Below, in pieces: positions 50,465 through 58,358 of a stretch of DNA of 64,000 bases. Source of the DNA: UBA12474 sp964549625. GTDB taxonomy: Bacteria > Babelota > Babeliae > Babelales > Babelaceae. Positions within the stretch are counted from its first letter, which is position 1. Every line of letters starts with the position of its first letter. The position numbers were made by a program, and so were the translations under genes. The notes under the pieces are model-generated. The model was not told where the DNA came from, did not search any database, and was given only the letters and a program-made list of their open reading frames with translations. The stretch spans positions 1-64,000 of the forward strand of contig CAZJVA010000003.1 of NCBI GenBank assembly GCA_964549625.1. The letters run 5' to 3'.

Positions 50465-53086
50465 TTACTGCGTTTTTTTGAGACATATTTGAACGTCGCT
50501 AAATGGAGCGGTGATCTGGGTTTTTTTAGCGCGAAAATATGTGCGCAGATCTGTTTGATCACGCATGTCCTGTTGTAATTTAATAAATTTATTTCCGCAA
50601 AGTGTAAGTACGTTTTGGGCCTTGGCTTCCAGCTTTTTAAGTTTTTTAAAGTTGTCATCATAGGTGTCGGTTAGGCCGAGCTCTTCGAGGATTTGCTTTG
50701 CTCCTCCATTGATAAAAGATGAGTCGTAGAACTGTGCAAGAGCCTCATTAATTGGTTGGAGCTGGCCTGTTAGCTTGAGTTTCGTTACTAAATCTTTTAT
50801 TTCGTATTGATTTTTCTTCTGCTCCAGAAAGTCAAATATAGTGTTAAGTACGTAGTGCTGATGAATCCATTCGTCAGTATCGGGGATATGCTCTTCACTA
50901 ATGAGCTTGAGACTGTCGTACAAAAGGTTCTCTACAATAAGAGATTGCTTTTCGGTAGAAAGGTTGTCTGGTATTTGTGCATAAGAATAATACTCTTCTT
51001 CAGTGAGTTCTATTTGTGGTTTTTTCAGCAGAAGGCTGGTGAGGGAGTAAAAGATCTTCGAGTGTTGCTGCTTTTGCTTTTCTTTTAACTGCTTGGTTAA
51101 GGTTGTTTTTTTGAGTGATGTTAACAGGTGTTCAACTGAAGCTTTTTGTTCTGGGGTGTTCATGTATTTAATAAGCCGATATAGCGTCTTGGGGTTGACG
51201 GAGAGCAGTGAAATTTTTGATTGCGGGGTTAATGTTGTGAGCATGTTTACTAATTGAAGAAACGCACCTGTGCTCAGATTTCTTATTAAGGGAGAGCTTT
51301 CGGTCTCTGATTGGCTGGTGCATCGTGGTATGTCAACGTAGATTGAAACAAGTTTTTGTAAAAGCTTGTTTTTTGTCTTTGCAGGGAGAAGCTTAATTGT
51401 TTCTAGCAAATGCGAAGCGCTAATTTCATCAAGAAGGTAACCGCCCAAAAACGAATCATTCCGTAAAATGGCCCATTGTATTTGTGGCTCTAATTGTTGA
51501 AGGCTGTTGGCAAGGTTTGGCGCAACGGAAGAAGTTTGTCTGATGTGAGGGATGACATCTTGAAAAAGCTTGCTAGCAAAGAATCGTGCCTGGTTTTGTA
51601 AAGAGAATGTGCTGATATGCTTAGCGAACTTTTTCCAAAAGGTTGAACTGAGCTTTGATGCTGTGTAGTAGGGCTCAAAAATATTGCTATTGCAATCAGT
51701 TTCATCTTGCAATAGATATTCCATTTGGTCTTCTTCGGGCATCGTAGCAATTGTTTTTAAAAATTCTATGGCGACGGCGTCATCGATGATATGGTTCCAT
51801 AATGTTGTTTTTTTCAAAAGGGCGTATTTAGCAAAGTTGGTTCGTTTTTGAAGTTCTTGCAAAAAGGTAATCTGTGTTTTGGGGGAAAATTTTTGTTGAA
51901 GGCGTGAGCCTTGAGAATAAAAAATTAGATCAGAGTATGTTTTCTGCAAGCCGTTTTCTATGTGAAAGTGTGCCCCTAGTTCCATAATAAGGGGGCGCAT
52001 GAGGGGTTGCTGAAGTTGTGAGATAAATGTTATCTCATTGGCTTCTTGAGTCGTATTTAATAATTCTAGCAAGTTTTTTTCATTTTTTTCCTGCTCTGCT
52101 TGATGCTGTGATGCAGGTAGCTCTTTTTGCCAGTATGTGTTGCAATCCAGGCCACGGATAAGTTCATCAATATAGTCGGCAATTACGATACGTTTCTCAG
52201 TTTTTAGCTCATTATTTAGAAGATTTTTGTGTTGTTTGTTTGCGAGCGCGCAGAGGGTTTGGCGGCTTGTTTGATCATAGCCCGCAAGTGTTATACGTCC
52301 TATTATTTTCATAATATGAAGGTTGGTAATTTTATTATCTGTTTGAAGGACGAGGCTTTTTAGGTGGAGGAGCAGTTGGCGGCAAAATTTTTGTTTTTCC
52401 TTGATTTCTGTTCGCAAAAGGAGCAGAAATGTTTCGTTCAAAAATTGTGCTTGTTTGCGTGGCGGTAAATTTGATATTTCGGCTAAAATCAGTGCAAATT
52501 CTTCGGGTTGGCTTATTTGATTTAGGCGTGTTGCCAGCTCACTAAGTTTGTTTATTTCTATTTGATGTGCATGAATCTTGTTTGGGTTGGTCTGCGCAGC
52601 TCTTACTTGGCATATTTGGTTTATTTCTTTTGGAAATAACGCGTAGGTAGCAGGTTGTACGAGAGATTCATATAGTGGTTGCCATGCCGTTTGATGACTA
52701 AAATCTTCGAATATTGGTTCTAGAGCGAGCATCATAAAGACGCGTTCTTTCGGCGTGCTCTGTAGTAATTGGTTGGCAAGCCAGTTGAATATTGCGGTGT
52801 GCTTGCTCAGGGGAACGAGTTCTCTAAATTCGGCAGCAATTTCTGCAGCAAGGGTGTTGGCTTTTTTAGCGTTGTTTAATTTTTCAGTAAGCAACGCGAT
52901 TTGTTGCATAGGAAGGAGTGTGCGATATTGGTTCGTTGCTGTGTCTCTTGATTTAAATTCTTCGATAGCGTTTTCAGTGTTTTCAATTCGACGTTTTTTC
53001 TGGGGTGGTTGATTGCCGGCTGGTAAAAACGAAAAATGAGTAAAACCTATTAGGATCAGCAAAAAAAAGTTACAAAAGTTTTTCAT
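50465..53086 (-). CDS. Large secreted protein with KKRR motif, longer paralogue
   Basis: About 873 residues from the ATG at 53086, where a signal peptide begins (FCNFFLLILIGFTHFSFLPAG). It is followed directly by NQPPQKKRRIEN, the same PPxKKRR motif as in the downstream gene. The body is a long series of amphipathic helices of about 35-40 residues with recurrent Leu patterns (LVNMLTTLTPQSKISLL, LLETIKLLPAKTKNKLLQKL), suggesting an alpha-solenoid of HEAT or similar type, though I cannot confirm repeats. The stop is 15 bases from the start of the related downstream gene. Confidence 0.65.
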   Translation of the reverse strand: MKNFCNFFLLILIGFTHFSFLPAGNQPPQKKRRIENTENAIEEFKSRDTATNQYRTLLPMQQIALLTEKLNNAKKANTLAAEIAAEFRELVPLSKHTAIFNWLANQLLQSTPKERVFMMLALEPIFEDFSHQTAWQPLYESLVQPATYALFPKEINQICQVRAAQTNPNKIHAHQIEINKLSELATRLNQISQPEEFALILAEISNLPPRKQAQFLNETFLLLLRTEIKEKQKFCRQLLLHLKSLVLQTDNKITNLHIMKIIGRITLAGYDQTSRQTLCALANKQHKNLLNNELKTEKRIVIADYIDELIRGLDCNTYWQKELPASQHQAEQEKNEKNLLELLNTTQEANEITFISQLQQPLMRPLIMELGAHFHIENGLQKTYSDLIFYSQGSRLQQKFSPKTQITFLQELQKRTNFAKYALLKKTTLWNHIIDDAVAIEFLKTIATMPEEDQMEYLLQDETDCNSNIFEPYYTASKLSSTFWKKFAKHISTFSLQNQARFFASKLFQDVIPHIRQTSSVAPNLANSLQQLEPQIQWAILRNDSFLGGYLLDEISASHLLETIKLLPAKTKNKLLQKLVSIYVDIPRCTSQSETESSPLIRNLSTGAFLQLVNMLTTLTPQSKISLLSVNPKTLYRLIKYMNTPEQKASVEHLLTSLKKTTLTKQLKEKQKQQHSKIFYSLTSLLLKKPQIELTEEEYYSYAQIPDNLSTEKQSLIVENLLYDSLKLISEEHIPDTDEWIHQHYVLNTIFDFLEQKKNQYEIKDLVTKLKLTGQLQPINEALAQFYDSSFINGGAKQILEELGLTDTYDDNFKKLKKLEAKAQNVLTLCGNKFIKLQQDMRDQTDLRTYFRAKKTQITAPFSDVQICLKKTQ

Positions 53087-53169
53087 AAAAAAGGGGGCCT
53101 TGCGACTAGTGTTTATTGATAATATAGGTAAAAGCATACAATTTTTATTACGTTTGGTAAATATTGGGC

Positions 53170-54246
53170 CTACAGAAGGGGGCGCTGCTTTTGTATTTGC
53201 TTTTTCGAATAACGCCAAAGAGTATTGTGGTTGGAAAGTTTTTGTAAGACAAATTGACGGTCGTATTCTCTTATTACTGCTTGTTCGTGGGCTTCTGCGA
53301 GAGCTATGGGATAGCCTTTTCCTTTACTCATTTGATCAGTAATCCATTGCATGCAGGCGTGTAGAGTTGATGGTTCTTTTGCGATCCATGATGGCACTTC
53401 GATTCGTCCGATTTCTTCGTTGTGATTGAGATAAACAAAATACGGGTGCAGCCTTTCGGGATATAGCCTGCTTATTGGTGCAGAAGTTTTGAATACGGGG
53501 GTGTAGTTCATATTAGGGAGCGTCTTTTGTAGCACTTCTAAATCGGTGTAGCCGTAGCAGGTTGTTTTTAGATTTGGGTTTTTGGCGACGATAAGGTCGA
53601 TAAGGTCTCGACTTTTAGGTGCACTGATATAACTGCAATAGAAAGTCATATGATGCGAAATTTCTTGAAGGGCATGTAGATATTCGTAGAGAAAGTAGTC
53701 GGCATGTGGTGCGGGATTTTCTGGGGTTCCCAGGTGCCAAAATATTAGGGAACCATCAAAGACAATAAGGTTGGGTTTTTGTTCTGCAATGGTGCGGGCG
53801 TATTTAAATTCATGGAGTGATCGCAGGGCGTCTGTAGCGCTTTCGCTGAGTGCCTCTTTTTGTAGGTGGGGCGGTAGGTCTTGCCGGGTGTAAATAATCG
53901 GATGGGATCCTAGCAAAGCAGTGCTTTTGGTTTCGCCATATGCAAATCCTGCATAACCAATATTAATCAGTGCGGCGTGAACGCCAAAGTGACGGTCTGG
54001 ATAGATTTGTGATCCATCAATAGCATAGATAGTGTACGGCTTGCTGGCTGGCGCGCAGGTGGTAAATCCGTTGAGTGGTCCGTCCCACGTGGCAATAGGT
54101 TGTTTGGTCTCTGAAAAATTTTTATAGGTTGCGGTTTGGATGGAGCGCCAAGCGGTTAATACTTCGTTACATGTTTCTTGAAACCAAGCGTCTTCGTTTT
54201 TAAGGGCTTGAGATATTTTTTGTTCTAGCGCAAGGCGGTCAAGCAT
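53170..54246 (-). CDS. NurA-domain 5'-3' nuclease
   Basis: About 358 residues. The NurA family metal-binding blocks are present: YAIDGSQIYPDRHFG (first Asp near residue 77), NLIVFDGSLIFW, and the C-terminal GYPIALAEAHEQAVI. NurA nucleases usually work with the HerA ATPase in DNA end resection; no HerA lies in the window. Start chosen at MLDRLALEQK, which overlaps the SufU-like stop by eight bases, so the two are coupled. Confidence 0.8.
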   Translation of the reverse strand: MLDRLALEQKISQALKNEDAWFQETCNEVLTAWRSIQTATYKNFSETKQPIATWDGPLNGFTTCAPASKPYTIYAIDGSQIYPDRHFGVHAALINIGYAGFAYGETKSTALLGSHPIIYTRQDLPPHLQKEALSESATDALRSLHEFKYARTIAEQKPNLIVFDGSLIFWHLGTPENPAPHADYFLYEYLHALQEISHHMTFYCSYISAPKSRDLIDLIVAKNPNLKTTCYGYTDLEVLQKTLPNMNYTPVFKTSAPISRLYPERLHPYFVYLNHNEEIGRIEVPSWIAKEPSTLHACMQWITDQMSKGKGYPIALAEAHEQAVIREYDRQFVLQKLSNHNTLWRYSKKQIQKQRPLL

Positions 54247-54619
54247 GGGCAGATAACCCTTCTTTAAGGCCATTGAGAATGAAAACTAAAAGCGCAAATC
54301 GGCTTGGGCCAACTTCTAAAGGAAGAATCGTTTGGATCTCTTTGTCAGTTAATTGGAGGATATCCGCTATGTTTTTTCCTTCAGTATATTGGCAGAGAAG
54401 CTCTGCAAAAATCTGCCCTAACATTGAGCCATTTCCGCTAAAGGCGAGCTCCTTGATCATTCCATCTTCGATGACGCCACTAAAAGTTACCTGATCCCCG
54501 CATGCAGGGCTTTTGGCTTCTGCGGTCATGTTGGCATTTGAAATTGATTTTCGATGGGGTGCGTTTTTGTAGAGTTCTGCATATGTATCGCCATATAGCT
54601 TGGCATTTGCTTCAGGCAT
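54239..54619 (-). CDS. SufU/IscU-like protein lacking two of three cluster cysteines
   Basis: 126 residues aligning along their length with SufU/IscU scaffolds: LYKNAPHRKS, then SPACGDQVTFSGVIEDGMIKELAFSGNG, an IADILQLTDKE helix, and SRFALLVFILNGLKEGL. The first ligand Cys40 and Asp42 (ACGD) are kept. The second Cys (family GCxIS) is replaced in GNGSML, and the third (family RxxCA) in SRFALL. Another Cys near residue 75 (ELLCQY) is not in a ligand position. It is therefore unlikely to assemble an Fe-S cluster in the usual way. AGAGG serves as the ribosome-binding site. Coupled to nurA. Confidence 0.75.
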   Translation of the reverse strand: MPEANAKLYGDTYAELYKNAPHRKSISNANMTAEAKSPACGDQVTFSGVIEDGMIKELAFSGNGSMLGQIFAELLCQYTEGKNIADILQLTDKEIQTILPLEVGPSRFALLVFILNGLKEGLSAHA

Positions 54620-54884
54620 AAAAACCTCTTGTTTTGGCGGGTGAGATAGCGTGTTTTATCTTAACGTATTTTTTGCGAAAGAAGGAAGCTACCTACGTTT
54701 TGTTAATTAGGTTTTGTGCCCTTACTTTATTATGTAAGAGGGTATTGGTTGTAGTAAGTTTTTTGATTATTGAATTGCCGGCATAGACATGGGCGTGTAA
54801 TTATTGTTCTTTGCTCGATACTGTTTTGCAAAAAACACCACTTAATGGAGCATAAACAAATATTGCTTGGAGCTCTGGTTGACA
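54620..54884. other. Intergenic region with no recognised gene
   Basis: It contains the likely promoter and ribosome-binding site of the SufU-like gene at its left end and a weak hairpin near 54722-54745 (CCCTTAC with GTAAGAGGG). I see no coding frame with a plausible start or protein-like sequence on either strand. The right boundary is where a post-stop open frame of the next gene ends. Confidence 0.5.
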
Positions 54885-55064
54885 TTAGGAGTTTGTTGCT
54901 ACTTGTTGGTTGGCTTTTTCCTGCTTTTGAACTTTTGTTATTGAGAAGAGGTCTTGTTGTTTCATATTGAGATCGAGGTGGCTTAATCTATCAGATTTTT
55001 TCTGCTTTTCTTCTTGTGAAATAATATTTACTTCTTTTAAATTGATTGGTTTTTTGAGTCGATT
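54885..55064 (-). other. In-frame open stretch after the stop of secreted Cys-His protein 1
   Basis: Directly downstream of the TAA at 55065-55067, the same frame continues for about 60 codons (including KKPINLKEVNIISQEEK and LNMKQQDLFSITKVQ) to a TAA at 54885-54887. It is rich in Lys, Gln and Asn, like the neighbouring secreted proteins. It could be a former C-terminus cut off by a recent nonsense mutation, or chance openness on an A-rich strand. Confidence 0.4.
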
Positions 55065-55928
55065 TTATTCTTGGATGGTCTTTGTTAGGGTTGTTTTGAA
55101 CTTATCAATATCGAGGAAGTTCATCGCATAGGGGTTATGGGTACGCAGCTCTGCGTCGTTTTTGGTGAAGGCCTCGAGTATTTTTTTGCAAAAAGCATGG
55201 AATGAAGCCTGTGTTAGCGAAAAAAATGGTTCATTGGGAACATCCGTATTAAAAAAGTTTTCTTTGCGTGGCGCGGTGCAAAAGATATTCATATTTACAT
55301 CGACTAGCATGTAGCGATTGGCAAGTTCGCAATGATCCATGTATTCGTAATATTCTTGTGCATTATTTTCGTTGCATTCAGCTCCAAATGAAAATCCAAC
55401 TTCTTTTATTTGGTTTGGATCTTTTATATGTAGTTTTTCAACGAGATACTTCTTTATTTTTTTTATCGATTTTATTTGGTTCATTTTTATTCTTTGGGCC
55501 CATTCGGGGGCTACGGTTGTGTTGGCAAATATTATGCCTGAGATTGGGGAGTTAGTAGCAGAATTTTTTATTTTTAGGACTTCTCGAGCTATTTTGTTAA
55601 GTTGTTCTATTTTATTGGCAAGACTGTAGTGAAATATTATTGTTTTTTGACCATTGGTAAGGGCAATGAGATGGCATGGATAAAGTGGGCCGACGAGAGC
55701 TTTTTTTGTTGATCCTTTTTCTAGCACCATATATCGGGATTCTAAGAGTAGTGTTGTATCTTTTTTTTCTTGTTCGTCTAATCCTTTGTAGGGAAATGGC
55801 AGGACGATAGTTTTTTCTGTGCCGGGCTTTAGAATTGAGGGGAATGTATGGGTATAAAATTGCCCAGAAAATACCGCTAATGGACAAAGTGAAAAATAAA
55901 ATACTACGGCGAGTTTAAAAGTTGACAT
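55065..55928 (-). CDS. Secreted Cys-His family protein 1 (CheD/CNF1-like core suspected)
   Basis: 287 residues with a signal peptide (FKLAVVFYFSLCPLAVFSG). It shares with three neighbours the sequence VLPFPYKGL, VGPLYPCHLIAL and TIIFHY. The conserved pair is Cys85 and His100, 15 residues apart, in a strand-turn-strand context like the Cys/His pair of CheD and CNF1-type glutamine deamidases; that relation is my inference. It is the most diverged of the four. The TAA at 55065 is followed in the same frame by 60 more open codons (to 54885) with protein-like sequence, so the C-terminus may be truncated by a nonsense mutation. GGGAG precedes the ATG. Confidence 0.68.
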   Translation of the reverse strand: MSTFKLAVVFYFSLCPLAVFSGQFYTHTFPSILKPGTEKTIVLPFPYKGLDEQEKKDTTLLLESRYMVLEKGSTKKALVGPLYPCHLIALTNGQKTIIFHYSLANKIEQLNKIAREVLKIKNSATNSPISGIIFANTTVAPEWAQRIKMNQIKSIKKIKKYLVEKLHIKDPNQIKEVGFSFGAECNENNAQEYYEYMDHCELANRYMLVDVNMNIFCTAPRKENFFNTDVPNEPFFSLTQASFHAFCKKILEAFTKNDAELRTHNPYAMNFLDIDKFKTTLTKTIQE

Positions 55929-56089
55929 AACTGCTCCCAGCGTGAGGACTTTTTAATTTATATAGTCTTATAATATTTTTAATTTTCAACTTGCCAAGTT
56001 TTTTCAGCATAGATAAAGATTTCTTCGAGAATTTTTATGTACAACCAGCTCTCGACTAAGGCGAGTCAAGGGCTATTTGTTTTGCGCGT

Positions 56090-56602
56090 TTAGTTGGCAG
56101 GTTTCTCAAGTACGCAAAGGTTTCCGAAGCATTGTTTTTCTTTAAAGCCATGTTTTTTATAGAGCGCATATGCACCTGTATTTTCAACCTTGTTTGTATT
56201 TAGTCGGACTGTGGAATTTTTTAGGGAGGAGTTTAGCACATGGTTCAGGAGCTGGGTGCCAATACCTTGTGTTCGACAATTGTTCCGTACGAAAAGGGTC
56301 TCAATATAAGCATTTACTGGGGTTAGTTTGATAAATGCAATCATACCCACAACAATGGAGTCTTTGATTGCAACGATTATTTGATATTTCTCAAACAGAG
56401 CTTCTATGTAGCGCGCTATTCGCTCGTTGCAAATAGTTGGGTCTTTGAAAAGGCTTTCCTTGGCTTCGGCCGTTTGGTGTAATGTGATACATTGAGGTAA
56501 ATGGGTGTCTGTGTTCGCTGGAGTAGTTTTTACTGCAGTATGGATTATGTTTTTTGTACCCAATAATAGAATGAACGCGGTTAATAAAAGGTTTTTTTTC
56601 AT
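56090..56602 (-). CDS. Secreted GNAT-family acetyltransferase
   Basis: 170 residues with an N-terminal signal peptide (KKNLLLTAFILLLGTKNIIHTA). The GNAT fold is clear: IIVAIKDSIVVGMIAFI, AYIETLFVRNNCRTQGIGTQLLNHVL (acetyl-CoA loop RTQGIG, family R/Q-x-x-G-x-G/A), and NTGAYALYKKHGFKEKQ. GNAT enzymes use acetyl-CoA in the cytoplasm, so export is unusual and suggests action in a host cell, where acetyl-CoA is available. It sits inside the cluster of four secreted Cys-His paralogues, ten bases after the second one. Confidence 0.85.
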   Translation of the reverse strand: MKKNLLLTAFILLLGTKNIIHTAVKTTPANTDTHLPQCITLHQTAEAKESLFKDPTICNERIARYIEALFEKYQIIVAIKDSIVVGMIAFIKLTPVNAYIETLFVRNNCRTQGIGTQLLNHVLNSSLKNSTVRLNTNKVENTGAYALYKKHGFKEKQCFGNLCVLEKPAN

Positions 56603-56611
56603 GTTTTTTTC

Positions 56612-57424
56612 TTATGCTAACTCGATAAAGTCGTCATGGTTATAGTGAGTAAAAGGTGAGGTGAATTTGCTTTTTATTTCGGCTTTTTTGTAATTGCCCA
56701 TAGCATCTTGAGTTTTCCTGCGGCGTTCTTCTATGTGCAGCTCGTTAAAAGTAGTCTTATTGAAGATGTTTTCATGCATAAAACATATGCTCATTGGTTT
56801 AAATTCAGTGTTGAAGAAGACGCCAAGTTCAGCATATTCGTATTCGCCGAGTTCGTAATCTTGGTACGGCGAGTGATATATTTTTGCGGCGATTTGTTTG
56901 CGATCGGCAATTTTGAAAAACGAAACGATGCAGTCTTTGATAGCTTTAACCTTTTCTGATTGTTTTTGACCTGTATAGGCTTTTGGGAAGATCCATTCAA
57001 ACCGTGGGTCACATGCATTAGTGAAGATGAGGCCTGTAATATCCTTAGAATTTTGTATCTTGAGCTTTGCTTGTGCGTGTTCGCATAGCTTCTTAATGCT
57101 ATTTGAGTCATGCAGGTGAAAAAAAACAGCGGTCCCTGTTTGGGTGTTTTTAAGTGCAACAAGTTTGCATGGTTGCAATGGACCAATAGCAACGGTTTTC
57201 TGAGAGTCTTTGCTTAAAGAGGTGAAGTGATATTCGGGTATAATAACGATGTTTTTTCGTTCTTCATTAGATAAGTGTTTGTATTGAAATGGCAAAACAA
57301 CGATTTTTTTCGATTGGTTGGGGAATAAGGTGAGTTTGTTCTGGCAAGTATAGAGCCTTGTTGCTGTGCAGGTTATTAATAAACAGCTGCTTGCGATTTT
57401 AAAGAAAGGGTGTTTGGTATTCAT
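56612..57424 (-). CDS. Secreted Cys-His family protein 2 (CheD/CNF1-like core suspected)
   Basis: 270 residues with a signal peptide (FFKIASSCLLITCTATRLYT). The conserved core reads VLPFQYKHLSNEER, then AIGPLQPCKLVALKNTQTGTAVFFH with Cys86 and His103, 17 residues apart as in CheD (Cys27/His44 in the Thermotoga protein). A helix (NSIKKLCEHAQAKL) and a strand (ITGLIFTNA) follow, again in CheD order. The C-terminal half, with HENIF and Tyr/Asp-rich end, is specific to this family. Function unknown; a deamidase acting outside the cell is a hypothesis. Confidence 0.7.
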   Translation of the reverse strand: MNTKHPFFKIASSCLLITCTATRLYTCQNKLTLFPNQSKKIVVLPFQYKHLSNEERKNIVIIPEYHFTSLSKDSQKTVAIGPLQPCKLVALKNTQTGTAVFFHLHDSNSIKKLCEHAQAKLKIQNSKDITGLIFTNACDPRFEWIFPKAYTGQKQSEKVKAIKDCIVSFFKIADRKQIAAKIYHSPYQDYELGEYEYAELGVFFNTEFKPMSICFMHENIFNKTTFNELHIEERRRKTQDAMGNYKKAEIKSKFTSPFTHYNHDDFIELA

Positions 57425-57460
57425 GATAATTTTCTCTTTATGATGTAAAATTGTTTGTTT

Positions 57461-58327
57461 TTATTTGATTTCTACGAATCCTGAGTATTCGTAATATTCG
57501 TACGCATAAGGATATTCTTGTTGAACTTTTTTAATGTTTTCTCGCTTGTTTAGTTCTTCTCGAAATTTGCGTAGGCGTTTCTTTCGCGGTAATTTTTCAA
57601 GTCCAGGAATTTGAAATGCATTTTCATGCATAGGGCAGCAGCATGTTTTGTTTAAGTCTTTGTCTACGATTATGAACGATTGGGCAAATGCATAATCTTT
57701 CAAGCTGGCATTATTGATGACTGGCATTATTTCGCCGACAATTTGGTCATGATCTTTTTCTGTAGCTGTTTGTTGAATTCCAAAAAATTTAACTATTTTG
57801 TTCCCAATGAATTTTAGTTTATCTCGCTGTGTTGCGTGCGTGCTTTGGTAGGGAAAGGGTCTTTCGGAGAGTTCTTTGTTAATAGCCTCGATATACCGGG
57901 AGGTTGCGGCGTAAAGAAAGCATTCTATATTGCTTGGACTTTTGATAGGGGCGAGTGCTTTTTCTGCTGTTTGACACAATTTAGTTGTATTGTTGCCATC
58001 GCTTTTATGAAAGATAGCAACTTTGCCATTCTCCTTGTTTTTGATAATAACAAGCTTGCAGGGACTGAGTGGGCCGACCAGTGCTTTTTTTGTGCAATTT
58101 TTTTCTAGAACGGTGTAATGGCATTCGGGAATGAAAATGAGATTGCCTTTTTCGTTTTCTGTTAAAGTCTGGTATTTGAAGGGTAAGCGAACCTCGGTTG
58201 GCGCCGTCCCTGGTTTTAGGACGAGGTGCTCGCTTATTCCTGCAAAAATTGACGCACCAACAAGTGCGGCCGATGCGCCGATAATAAGGCGAATGCTGAT
58301 AATCGGTTGTTTCATAATCATACTCAT
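57461..58327 (-). CDS. Secreted Cys-His family protein 3 (CheD/CNF1-like core suspected)
   Basis: About 288 residues from the ATG at 58327 (a longer frame to 58399 overlaps the neighbour and buries the signal segment SIRLIIGASAALVGASIFAG). The core is RLPFKYQTLTENEK, then VGPLSPCKLVIIKNKENGKVAIFH with Cys90 and His107, followed by KSDGNNTTKLCQTAEKAL. The C-terminal part has HENAF and a Tyr-rich end (YAYEYYEYSGF). Three consecutive Cys residues (CCCP) precede HENAF. Paralogue of proteins 1, 2 and 4. Confidence 0.68.
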   Translation of the reverse strand: MSMIMKQPIISIRLIIGASAALVGASIFAGISEHLVLKPGTAPTEVRLPFKYQTLTENEKGNLIFIPECHYTVLEKNCTKKALVGPLSPCKLVIIKNKENGKVAIFHKSDGNNTTKLCQTAEKALAPIKSPSNIECFLYAATSRYIEAINKELSERPFPYQSTHATQRDKLKFIGNKIVKFFGIQQTATEKDHDQIVGEIMPVINNASLKDYAFAQSFIIVDKDLNKTCCCPMHENAFQIPGLEKLPRKKRLRKFREELNKRENIKKVQQEYPYAYEYYEYSGFVEIK

Positions 58328-58358
58328 GGTCTTTGAGTGTACTTTACGTGTTTTCTTG

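Noticed and set aside
54770..54970. A 66-codon plus-strand open frame in the gap between the SufU-like and Cys-His genes
   Set aside because: It starts at a poor codon context without a ribosome-binding site and overlaps the minus-strand post-stop frame; the hydrophobic Leu-rich end is what reversed Lys/Gln-rich sequence gives.
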